From: Ruegeria arenilitoris
GTDB lineage: Bacteria > Pseudomonadota > Alphaproteobacteria > Rhodobacterales > Rhodobacteraceae
Direction of reading: 5' to 3'
Assembly (NCBI RefSeq): GCF_013035425.1
Contig: NZ_WQHX01000003.1
Location: 447,001-511,000 of the forward strand
Length of the DNA stretch: 64,000 nucleotides
Positions 24,531 through 32,677 of this stretch are shown here, piece by piece. The notes beneath the pieces are model-generated. The model was not told the DNA's origin, searched no databases, and saw only the letters and a program-made list of their open reading frames with translations. The translations under genes and the position numbers were made by a program. Each line of letters starts with the position of its first letter. The stretch's first letter is position 1.

Positions 24531-25640
24531 ATGAAGAGTAACTTCTTACTAGGAGCAGCAATCGCGACCTCTTTCGCCGCTAGTGTAGCCTTTGCAGAAG
24601 GTCCAATTGCGCTCACCCTTGTGTCCTGGGGAGGCGCCTACCAGATGAGCCAGCAGAAGGCCTATGCCGAGCCCTACGTGGCGCTAAATCCCAATGTCAG
24701 TTTCGTCTGGGACGAAAGCTCTGCCTCGGCGGTTGCCAAGCTTCGCGCCATGGCGGAAGCGGGCAACACCACTTGGGACCTTGTTGATGTGGTTGCATCC
24801 GACGCGATCCGTCTCTGCGACGAAGGACTAGCGACTAAGATCGTCCACGATGAAATGCTTCCGCCTGCCCCAGACGGCACACCAGCATCCGAGGATTTCG
24901 GAAGTCTGCTTGTGTCAGACTGCTTCATCCCACAAGTCGTTTACTCTACCGCATTCGGCTACCGAACTGACGTGGCTGATTGGAATGGGGCGGAACCAGA
25001 CGATGTCTGCGATTTTTTCGACCTTGAGGCCTTTCCTGGAAAGCGAACTCTTGAGAGGCGTCCCATTAACAATCTTGAATGGGCACTCTTGTGCTCCGGA
25101 GTTCCGAAGGACGAAGTCTACGAGATCCTAGAGACGGAAGAAGGACAGGACCGGGCGTTCGCAAAGCTCGATGAGATCAAAGACCAGGTCGTGTGGTGGA
25201 CAGCAGGAGCTGAGCCGCCGCAACTTTTGGCCGATGCCGAAGTGGTCTTTGGGTCGGGTTATAACGGGCGGCTTTTTTCAGTAATCGAGGAGCAAGGCCA
25301 ACCAATTGCGATGCTTTGGGACGCGCAGGTCTTCGACCTCGATGGCTGGATCATACCAGCCAACTTGTCGGAAGAACGGATACAATACGCCTTGGACTTC
25401 GTTGGCTTTGCGACAGATACGCAACGCCTTGCCGATCAAGCAAAATATATCCCCTATGGCCCAGCGCGGAAATCCTCTGCGCCACTGGTCGGTAAACATG
25501 CTGAGCTAGGCATAGAAATGGCTCAGCACATGCCGACAGATCCGCGGAACAGAGAGAATACCCTCATTTACAATTACGAATGGTGGGCGGACTACCGAGA
25601 TGATCTTGATGCAAGATTTCAATCCTGGCTGTCACAGTAA
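24531..25640 (+). CDS. Extracellular solute-binding protein (polyamine/PotD-like), orphan
   Basis: A 369-residue exported protein with AGGAGG upstream and a signal peptide (MKSNFLLGAAIATSFAASVA). The start of the mature protein, LTLVSWGGAYQMSQQKAYAE, is characteristic of PotD/PotF-type family 1 binding proteins for spermidine, putrescine or similar amines. Further typical blocks are WDLVDVVASDAIRLCDEG and GSGYNGRLFSVIEEQGQPI. In related operons permease and ATPase genes follow. Here the downstream DNA instead contains a ribosome-site-like AGGAGGAGG (25684-25692) without a gene and then a cyclase remnant, so the transporter genes seem to have been lost. Confidence 0.82.
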   Translation: MKSNFLLGAAIATSFAASVAFAEGPIALTLVSWGGAYQMSQQKAYAEPYVALNPNVSFVWDESSASAVAKLRAMAEAGNTTWDLVDVVASDAIRLCDEGLATKIVHDEMLPPAPDGTPASEDFGSLLVSDCFIPQVVYSTAFGYRTDVADWNGAEPDDVCDFFDLEAFPGKRTLERRPINNLEWALLCSGVPKDEVYEILETEEGQDRAFAKLDEIKDQVVWWTAGAEPPQLLADAEVVFGSGYNGRLFSVIEEQGQPIAMLWDAQVFDLDGWIIPANLSEERIQYALDFVGFATDTQRLADQAKYIPYGPARKSSAPLVGKHAELGIEMAQHMPTDPRNRENTLIYNYEWWADYRDDLDARFQSWLSQ

Positions 25641-25746
25641 ACGAAAGCTGACAAAGTCAGCCCTCCAACTTTCTCGTCCGGTAGGAGGAGGAACTCATCA
25701 GCGATAAAGTGCTCCCAGATCAAGAACCTGAGGTAACATCGAATGA

Positions 25747-25914
25747 ATACAGGCCGCAATATTGGCAACTGACGTGGTTGGGTTCGCAGCTTTGGTTTAC
25801 AAAGACGAAGGCGGCACTTTGGAGCAGATGGAGCATCTGCGCCGGGAAGTCATCGCGATGCTAGTTCAAGCCAAGCAAGGGTGGCTTTTTAATCTTTGCG
25901 CGACGGATTTCTAG
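25747..25914 (+). pseudogene. Class III cyclase, N-terminal remnant
   Basis: The frame reads IQAAILATDVVGFAALVYKD, then GGTLEQMEHLRREVIAMLVQ and AKQGWLFNLCATDF before a TAG at 25912-25914. This is the start of a class III cyclase domain (compare AAVMAADIVGYSRMM in the intact gene at 16081), with the first metal aspartate present. The second metal site is lost: LFNLCATDF replaces the expected LxKxxGDGF. No start codon is available, as an in-frame TGA sits just upstream. It is another broken member of the cyclase group in this region. Confidence 0.7.
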
Positions 25915-25960
25915 CGGAGTTTGCCTCGCTTAATCCTCGGTGAAGAGCCCCAACATATCT

Positions 25961-26040
25961 GCGATGACAGCTTCGTCCGCAGAGCAGTCACTTATGCCTT
26001 GTGCAACGAATGTCGGCACCGAGCCCAAGGCAGTCACTTC
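25961..26040. repeat. Interspersed hairpin repeat, copy 10
   Basis: Reads GCGATGACAGCTTCGTCCGC, AGAGCAGTCACTTATGCC, TTGTGCAACGAATGTCGG, CACCGAGCCCAAGGCAGTCA. It closely follows the layout of the copy at 24262. Confidence 0.72.
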
Positions 26041-26167
26041 AAAAAGGGACGAACTACTTTTGCACCGCCGCAGCGTGACCGCCTTGAAGCCGAACCACCA
26101 ATATCCTTGAACGTTTGGCTACGGTGAAAGCCATCCGTTCAGCTCACAGTGCGAACATTTTGGCCTG

Positions 26168-26926
26168 TTAGTTGGATATCGCAATAAATGTGCGCTGATT
26201 AACTATTTCGAATGGCAATAAAATGGAGCGCTCATATACCGAATTTGGATACTGAGACATCCACAGAGCGCCGATTATGACCCCATTTATTGCAGAAAAT
26301 GCGGCGATACCGGTAGATGTCGCGAAATTGCGTTGAAATCCAAGAAAACAACCCAGTGTGCCTAGGAAGCCAAGAATCACGACGAACTTTATTGCAGCAG
26401 GCAAAGGTCGAAAGTTGTCGAACGAACGCTGCCCCCTTGCTTTCTTAACTTCTCTCAATTCCTCGAAAAGGAATCCTGCAGAGGGATCATCAGCGTTAAT
26501 GGCGACAACGTTTCGCAGTGCAGCTTCGAACTTTTGTAAAGCAATCGACGCCTTTGCACTTACAGTTTCGCCTCCAAGAAATGGAATTTCCACCGAGATG
26601 ACTTCTTCTAAGTATGTTGTCAGATGTTTGCGTGCTTGATGCGCTTCTAACCCATCAATTTCTAACAAAATCAAAAACATCCTCTCGATTGCAAGCGCCT
26701 CAGATTCTGTTGTTTTAGAAAACTCAAGCTGTTCTGCGGCGATCGTACTAAACGCTAAAGAAGCAACTAGAGCATGTAAGGTCCCTATACGAAATCCGGC
26801 CGTAGATAAAAAATCCCGCAGTTCGCCTGAAATTGGTTCTGTGTATATCGAACGAACTAAATAATGGCCTCCGCCAAAAACGAGAGCAAATGCTACCGGC
26901 CAGATCCAAAGATACTCAGCGGCCAC
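26168..26926 (-). CDS. DUF4239-like membrane protein
   Basis: From the GTG at 26926 (AAGGTGG lies just upstream) the protein has about 252 residues and four hydrophobic segments: two at the start (YLWIWPVAFALVFGGGHYLV; FRIGTLHALVASLAFSTIAA) and two at the end (AAIKFVVILGFLGTLGCFLG; TGIAAFSAINGVIIGALWM). Between them lies a long helical cytosolic region with ERMFLILLEIDGLEAHQARK. This topology resembles DUF4239 (bestrophin-like) proteins of unknown function. A TTG at 26983 would extend it by 19 residues. Confidence 0.65.
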   Translation of the reverse strand: MAAEYLWIWPVAFALVFGGGHYLVRSIYTEPISGELRDFLSTAGFRIGTLHALVASLAFSTIAAEQLEFSKTTESEALAIERMFLILLEIDGLEAHQARKHLTTYLEEVISVEIPFLGGETVSAKASIALQKFEAALRNVVAINADDPSAGFLFEELREVKKARGQRSFDNFRPLPAAIKFVVILGFLGTLGCFLGFQRNFATSTGIAAFSAINGVIIGALWMSQYPNSVYERSILLPFEIVNQRTFIAISN

Positions 26927-27153
26927 CGGGTACCACCTTTTCCACTGCGAGATAATCAATTCGCGTCGAAACCGAGAATGCAAGCCACACTTCTACACTC
27001 AATGATCTCATTTGCTGCCAAGAATCAACGATGAAAGAAGTCTTTGCAATGCCAAGCCGACGCCCGTGCACCGGCGCTCTCCAAGCGGCGAAGGCTAACG
27101 CCATAGCAGTGAGTTCAAGCGTTTGGCAAAGCATTTTCACCATTGATATAAGG

Positions 27154-28830
27154 TTATTTTGGTTTCAAAGCATTCATTCTTTGGACCAGTGCTTGGGTTT
27201 CCGGGCGAAGGTTTTCGATACCTCCATACGGCGTATCAGTGGCCTGTTCGCGGTCGGGGTATTGCACCTTCATTCCCAGATGTCGCTTAATCATGTTTAC
27301 GAACGGAACACCAAATCCAACGCCATAGTAAATAGCGTCTAGCGGTCGATCTTCTCGTGGGTTTTTATACAGATCGAAAATTGGTGCCGCGATGGGATTT
27401 GAGCCGGGTTCTGGAAGATGAAATTTGTATTGTTGTTTTACGATCGATTTAAGAAGTGGTCCTTCGTACACGAAAACATAATCGCGCCGTCCGTGCGTTT
27501 CGCCCAATAACATCATTGCGGATTGATCCAACCCGTCTACGAGACGATCTCGCGGAATGTACTCGTCCGCCCCAGCAAAGCGCGCCAAGGTCGTGTAGAA
27601 ATCTGTGATATGAATAATGTCCTGAACACGGACGCCGGCCTTGATACCGGCCGGCCAGCGAATGAAGGAGTTTGTCCGCACACCCCCTTCGAGGTGATCA
27701 GTCTTGCCGCCACGGTAAATTCTGTCGGATTGCCCGCTCTTATCGGCATATTGCATGAACGGGCCATTGTCTCCGGTGACTACGACAATCGTATTATCTG
27801 AAATTCCTAGCTCGTCCATCTTGTCCAAGATTTCACCGATCCAACCATCGACCATATGAATGGATTCCGCCATCGGTCCACCGTTCAGCGTCTGAGCCTG
27901 TTCAATGTCGCTGCGAGTTAAGGAAATCGGCTTTTGTGGCCACCATTGTAGGAAGAAAGGCACATCACCACCGGCGAGGCGTTCGAGTTCGCGCAGAGCG
28001 CTGTCCTTATAACCTTCTTCCATCCGGTTGTAATGGTCTTGCGTGAAAACCTCTCCCTCTCTAAAATTCACCTCTTTAAGAGGCCCTCCTTTCGAGCCAA
28101 CGACCCCATATACCATGGCATTTGGGTTAGTGCGGAACGTTCGGTCCAGTTCAAATGTATCTGCCCGAAGTTTACGAGACTGACCCATTGTCATCCCTTC
28201 GGTCTCTGCTGTTTCATTCATAACAGCCATCTGTCCCTGCTGGTGGATCGGGAACTCCGCGTAGTCGAAACCCTGATTGATTGGGAACGACTCCTCAATG
28301 TCACCTAGATGCCACTTTGCTAGATGGACAGTTTCATAACCTGCCTGACTTAATACTTCAGCGAGCGTGACCTCCCAGGCAGACAATCCATCACCGGCTA
28401 CGACTGCTTTTGCTTCCGTTGTTCCGGTACGAACCGCATAGCGCCCAGTCATCATGGCAACGCGAGTGGGTGTGCAGGACGCCTCAGTATACATCCTCAT
28501 CAGCGACATGCCTTCGTTCGCCAGTTGTGAAATTCGTGGTGTAGAATAGCCGCGAACCACATCCATATCCGGCATTCCGATTTCACCGAAGCCAACATCG
28601 TCTAGCAAGATGTTAATAATATTCGGCGGCTTACCACCATTTGACTCGCGGATTTTAGCTAGACGCTCCGTTATAGCCGCATCCTCTTCCGCCCAACGCT
28701 CGCCGTGTTGCCCTAGCAAGATCATGTGCTCTGCGTCATGTATAATTGGACTGTCTTGAGCGAACGTGGCAGTCGCAAAAACCGCAAAACAAGTTGTCCC
28801 CAGTATTGCGAGAATGCGATCGTATTTCAT
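27154..28830 (-). CDS. Exported arylsulfatase
   Basis: About 558 residues from an ATG at 28830 (GGAG five bases upstream) with a signal peptide (MKYDRILAILGTTCFAVFAT). Type I sulfatase motifs are present: NIINILLDDVGFGEIG holds the calcium-binding Asp pair, and ASCTPTRVAMMTGRY is the CxPxR signature whose cysteine becomes formylglycine. HLAKWHLGD follows, and VVVTGDNGPF holds the later metal-binding Asp-Asn. It hydrolyses sulfate esters in the periplasm. No formylglycine-generating enzyme is seen in the window, so maturation would rely on one elsewhere. Confidence 0.88.
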   Translation of the reverse strand: MKYDRILAILGTTCFAVFATATFAQDSPIIHDAEHMILLGQHGERWAEEDAAITERLAKIRESNGGKPPNIINILLDDVGFGEIGMPDMDVVRGYSTPRISQLANEGMSLMRMYTEASCTPTRVAMMTGRYAVRTGTTEAKAVVAGDGLSAWEVTLAEVLSQAGYETVHLAKWHLGDIEESFPINQGFDYAEFPIHQQGQMAVMNETAETEGMTMGQSRKLRADTFELDRTFRTNPNAMVYGVVGSKGGPLKEVNFREGEVFTQDHYNRMEEGYKDSALRELERLAGGDVPFFLQWWPQKPISLTRSDIEQAQTLNGGPMAESIHMVDGWIGEILDKMDELGISDNTIVVVTGDNGPFMQYADKSGQSDRIYRGGKTDHLEGGVRTNSFIRWPAGIKAGVRVQDIIHITDFYTTLARFAGADEYIPRDRLVDGLDQSAMMLLGETHGRRDYVFVYEGPLLKSIVKQQYKFHLPEPGSNPIAAPIFDLYKNPREDRPLDAIYYGVGFGVPFVNMIKRHLGMKVQYPDREQATDTPYGGIENLRPETQALVQRMNALKPK

Positions 28831-29236
28831 ATTTTCTCCGACAATGATTGATTTAGTTGAGGCGGTTAAAACAAGATTAACAGCACAGATTACTCTGTCT
28901 ACAATGATTGCCACGCTGAATCATTCGATTTGCTAAAGGCCGTGCGCTGCGCCTTATGTAACGCTGATGAACGTCTCGTTTTTCCGTATTTCGCTAAAGT
29001 AGGTGAAGTTTCTCGCCCGAATGCAAACAAAGTGAGGGCCTTGAAGCATCCAAAACGAACTTGGATGAATCAGACATGGCTGCCCAACTCTAAGCAAAAC
29101 ATCCAATGTTACACCATATAAGAATACTATATGATCGCATTAGGCGAATGCCTTGCAATCAATAAGATAGACGAAGAAACGCTCCGCGATATAAAGGTTC
29201 GGGAGTTCAGCATTCTACTAATTTGAGGACCTAACC
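28831..29236. other. Intergenic region, no gene recognised
   Basis: Upstream region shared by the arylsulfatase gene (minus) and the lipoprotein hydrolase gene (plus). A short frame at 28930-29121 has no ribosome site or recognisable domain. I see no repeat copy or strong hairpin here; promoters for the two divergent genes are expected within it. Confidence 0.4.
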
Positions 29237-30397
29237 TTGGTTCAATACAGGTTCTTTATCATCTGTTTCAGCGCATCCAGGGAAGTTGCCGCCCGCTTCG
29301 TCTTGTTCGGAATTTTATTCTTGTTCCTTGCATCCTGCTCTGGTCCTAAAAACCTTGTGGGCGTTGAGACGAGCGTCCCAGTCGCCGAAGTACCAGATTT
29401 AAGTCAACATCGAATTTTTATTGCGACGTCTAGGATGGCATCGGATGTTCCGGGAGAGCTTTTTTCCGGCCAGCGTAGCCAAAATCTTGGCTTTGCATCA
29501 GTAGATGTATTTGTCCCGCCTGGGCATAAGCCGGGTCAAATTGAATTGCCCAAACAATTGCCACCGGATCCCAGACAACACTTTGTAATCGGCCAACCTG
29601 AGCGCTTTGTTCAAACATCGCAATTTCAAGATGCGCTTTCGAACTATCTCAATTCTAGGGCAATTGAAGATCGAAAGATTTTGCTCTTCGTACACGGCTA
29701 CAACACAGATATGTCTTCTGCGATACTTCAGATTTCGCAGTTTGTCGAAGACTCCGGATACGACGGCGTACCGTTACTGTTTTCCTGGGCGTCGAGCGGA
29801 CAGACTTTGAAGTATGTTTATGATATCAACAGTGTTCTCGCTGCACGAGATCACCTGACGAGCATGTTTTCCGTTCTGCAGTTACCGAGCATTGATAGCT
29901 ACGATGTCGTTGCTCACTCCATGGGTACTTTGCTCGTTATGGAGGCAGCGCGTCAGGCAGCAATCACTACGGGTTTGAACCCAACGCAAAAAGTAAGAAA
30001 CGTTGTGCTGGCTGCACCAGATATCGATTGGGATGTTTTTTTGTCTCAAGTAAGAAGCTTTCCGACCGGCAGATACAATATGGTGGTATTGGTTGCATCT
30101 GACGATAAGGCGCTCAAAGCCAGCCGCAGAGTAGCCGGAGGCATCAAACGTCTTGGGCAAGTTCCGGCGACAGAATTGGACAGGTTGGGAGTAATTGCGA
30201 TTGATTTAAGTGAGGTTGATGACGAAAGTACCTATTCGCACGCTAAGTACAAAGATTCACCTGAAGTAGTGAAACTTCTTGGCGACGCCCTTAAGGAAGG
30301 GAGCAGCGTCGATAATCGTCCGAATTTGACCGTTGGACAAACCATTGGCGTCGGCGTTGACGGCGCCATCAAAATATTGACAGGCGGCCAAAACTAA
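29237..30397 (+). CDS. Lipoprotein alpha/beta hydrolase (DUF900 type)
   Basis: A 386-residue protein from a TTG with GAGGA upstream. The N-terminus contains a hydrophobic stretch and lipobox FLFLASC (cysteine near residue 34), so it is probably anchored in a membrane facing the periplasm. The alpha/beta-hydrolase core shows ILLFVHGYNTDMSSAI (oxyanion strand), PLLFSWASSGQ, and the nucleophile elbow VVAHSMGTLLVMEAAR; APDIDWDVF and a later His would complete the triad. This is the DUF900 esterase/lipase group with unknown substrate. A small exported protein is encoded 47 bases downstream. Confidence 0.8.
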   Translation: MVQYRFFIICFSASREVAARFVLFGILFLFLASCSGPKNLVGVETSVPVAEVPDLSQHRIFIATSRMASDVPGELFSGQRSQNLGFASVDVFVPPGHKPGQIELPKQLPPDPRQHFVIGQPERFVQTSQFQDALSNYLNSRAIEDRKILLFVHGYNTDMSSAILQISQFVEDSGYDGVPLLFSWASSGQTLKYVYDINSVLAARDHLTSMFSVLQLPSIDSYDVVAHSMGTLLVMEAARQAAITTGLNPTQKVRNVVLAAPDIDWDVFLSQVRSFPTGRYNMVVLVASDDKALKASRRVAGGIKRLGQVPATELDRLGVIAIDLSEVDDESTYSHAKYKDSPEVVKLLGDALKEGSSVDNRPNLTVGQTIGVGVDGAIKILTGGQN

Positions 30398-30444
30398 AAC
30401 TCACTATACCTGAATTAAAATTTGAAACTGCACCGGAGCGCATA

Positions 30445-30939
30445 ATGCTGTGTAAAGAACTATTGTTGGCAAAAATGGCGTCCTTGGCGGCGATGACAGT
30501 TTGCATTCAGTTTCAATTCGCTGCACCCGCTTTTGCTCAAGCCTCTCCACCGAAGTGCTCAGAAAATCTTGAAAAAACTGCGTCATTTACCTTTGACGGA
30601 CAAACTCAGTCGTTTTTTGTCGGATATCGTTGGGGGGAGGGAGTTCTTACACTCAGTAATGGTCAGGAGTTCTCCTTTTCTGCTCGTGGAATAAAGTTTG
30701 GGGAAACTGGGGTCAGAACCGGCTATATTACTGGGGATGTTTACGGACTAGATTCTCTGGAAGACTTCATAGGTCACTACCAAGGTGTAGTTGGTGGATT
30801 CCTGCCTGGAATTGGGCGGAATGACGTGCAGCTTGTCAATTCCAAGTGTGTGACGATTGTAGCGCGCGTGATAGAGACTGGAGTCAGCTTGTCTCTTGAA
30901 GCCGATCAGACATTAACGATTCAGTTTTCTGACAATTGA
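30445..30939 (+). CDS. Exported protein of unknown function
   Basis: A 164-residue protein with GGAG before the ATG and a signal peptide ending AAPAFAQA near residue 33. The mature part is beta-rich with glycine-rich repeats: FTFDGQTQSFFVGYRWGEGV, GIKFGETGVRTGYITGDVYG. It resembles in style the small DUF1134/EipA envelope proteins, but I cannot confirm membership. It probably follows the DUF900-type lipoprotein in the same transcript. Confidence 0.65.
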   Translation: MLCKELLLAKMASLAAMTVCIQFQFAAPAFAQASPPKCSENLEKTASFTFDGQTQSFFVGYRWGEGVLTLSNGQEFSFSARGIKFGETGVRTGYITGDVYGLDSLEDFIGHYQGVVGGFLPGIGRNDVQLVNSKCVTIVARVIETGVSLSLEADQTLTIQFSDN

Positions 30940-31054
30940 GCGCCAGGCCTTGTCGGAAGAACTTATCTTGAAGCAGGCGGGGTTTCCCGTGGCTTTGGCG
31001 CATGAAAAAATGATCGACATCTGAGTATTTCAAAACCATTCCCGAGTAATTCGT

Positions 31055-31483
31055 CTAGCCGTGATGCTGTATATTTGTTTTCCTGTTTCGCTTCGAAACG
31101 TGGAAGACCTGCTGCACGACCGTAGCACCAAAGTAAGTCACAAGACTGTCCGCTACTTTTGGAGCCGTTGGTGAATAATCCTCCGTAGTGTGAAAATCTA
31201 CGAAACGCACTCCTTCCGCGGCGAGTTGATCGAATGTCGGTGTCGTCACCGGTCCACCGAACGTAGACGTGCGAGCAAAGCCCAAGTCGTCGACCAGTGC
31301 TATCAAAACATTTGGAGCACCTTCGGGGGGCGTCACCGCAAAAAGTTCGGGTGGCTCAGTGTTGCGCACGTCCAGTTCCACAAAGCTCTTCGCGGGTGGG
31401 TGCGCAATTGGAAGCACCGACCTGTCAATACTCACATCTGCAAAAGCATTGAATGCTGCCAAGGAAAAGCTGACCAAGGACAA
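31055..31483 (-). pseudogene. Arylsulfatase, N-terminal fragment
   Basis: The frame has a signal-peptide-like start (SLVSFSLAAFNAFADVS) and then APNVLIALVDDLGFARTSTF, GGPVTTPTFDQLAAEG and FHTTEDYSPTAPK. These match the first about 110 residues of type I arylsulfatases (GAPNVLxxLLDDxGFG, FHTTALCSPTR). At the position of the essential CxPxR, DYSPTAP is found instead: the formylglycine cysteine is Tyr and the Arg is lost. The sequence then becomes unrelated and stops, while full-length enzymes exceed 500 residues. It is non-functional as a sulfatase. Confidence 0.75.
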
Positions 31484-31560
31484 CTAAGCGATGCTCAGAA
31501 AACCTGAACCACTTTGAAAAGACGCCATCGTTTAACTAGCACCCGCTAAAACACTACTAA

Positions 31561-32304
31561 TCAAAAGCGGTATGTCGCACCGATGACTGGCCCAGACTGA
31601 CTGAATGTAAAGTCGTTGCCGTTGATCTCGTGGTCGAACGTGATGTAACGGTATCCGCCTCTAATCATCCATCTGTCGTTTATTGAGTAATCCGCGGTCA
31701 GCAATACCTGCCAGGTCTCGCTGTCGCTGCTGAAGCCGCCATAGTCCAGAAACGCAGTGCCGGTCCACCTATCTGATAGTTCAAATCGAGCGCGGGCTCC
31801 GATAACGGGGTCTGTCCAGTCCGCGTCTACAGTGGTTGTACGCCCTGGCAGAGCTCCGGGTGAAAGCGTGAACTGGGTTTCTGTACTAAACCACCTGAAA
31901 CCTCCGGCAATGTCTACCTGTACCGTCGGATCTTCATAGACACGGTAACCCAAGTAACCGCTCAGAAACTGTGTCTTGAGTGACGTGTCTAATCCAGAGA
32001 AGGCAGGGCCCGGAGTGTCGTCTCCGAACGAAATGTCGGTATAGTTGTAGTCAGCTAGCAAGCTCCATCGACCGTTGCTGGCCGCGATTGTACCCATAAA
32101 AGCAAAATCTAGGTTGCTGAGCGCGTCTGAAAAACTAAGCGTGGCGTCAATGTTGCCTTGTGAAGTATCTAGTGATGTTTCTGTTTCAGGCATGAACAGA
32201 TAAAGCGTGGCCTCGAAGTTCCAGTCGTTAGAATGTGCTGCCACAGGTACCGCTAATAGCGCTAAACTTAAGAACGTGGTTGTCCGTGTAGGTAAAACGT
32301 ACAT
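31561..32304 (-). CDS. Outer-membrane beta-barrel protein
   Basis: A 247-residue protein with GGGAGGG before the ATG, a signal peptide (TTFLSLALLAVPVAAHS) and alternating strands with aromatic ends throughout (WNFEATLYLFMP, GRWSLLADYNYTDISFG, FLSGYLGYRVYEDPTVQVDI, RWMIRGGYRYITFDHE). It ends in GPVIGATYRF, with the terminal Phe used for BAM recognition. It probably forms an 8-10-stranded barrel; ligand or pore function cannot be read. It lies next to the broken sulfatase, in the same direction. Confidence 0.75.
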   Translation of the reverse strand: MYVLPTRTTTFLSLALLAVPVAAHSNDWNFEATLYLFMPETETSLDTSQGNIDATLSFSDALSNLDFAFMGTIAASNGRWSLLADYNYTDISFGDDTPGPAFSGLDTSLKTQFLSGYLGYRVYEDPTVQVDIAGGFRWFSTETQFTLSPGALPGRTTTVDADWTDPVIGARARFELSDRWTGTAFLDYGGFSSDSETWQVLLTADYSINDRWMIRGGYRYITFDHEINGNDFTFSQSGPVIGATYRF

Positions 32305-32528
32305 AATTCCCTCCCGTCAAATGCCGACAGCAAAAACCTTCGGAACGCAAAGGCCCGAATTTGCATTCCAGCATTCTGGTGTGAATGAGAGCTATGGCGT
32401 TGATCTGAGTCAATAGGGTCCACTGACTGCGCGTCGCCGAAATTTGATACCGTTCAAAATTGCTCGCAACTTAGGTGTCATTATTTGTGGAGAAGTTATT
32501 CAAACGCTCAAGCAGTTCTGCTTGGCAA

Positions 32529-32608
32529 CGAATGTCAGATTCGTCCGCAGAGCAGACAATTCGGCTAGCGCTGCGAATGAGTGCTTCGAGCCCAAAAGCA
32601 GACCGTTG
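32529..32608. repeat. Interspersed hairpin repeat, copy 11
   Basis: Reads CGAATGTCAGATTCGTCCGC, AGAGCAGACAATTCGGC, GCTGCGAATGAGTGCTTCGA, GCCCAAAAGCAGACC. It matches the copies at 24262 and 25961. Confidence 0.72.
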
Positions 32609-32677
32609 TCATTCTAGTGCCGCCGCCTCAATACGCGCCAAAACGAATGTTTGCCAAAAGCCTAATGCAATTGAGTG

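Noticed and set aside
29130..29236. Short peptide or attenuator before the lipoprotein hydrolase
   Set aside because: No hairpin or ribosome site strong enough to support it.
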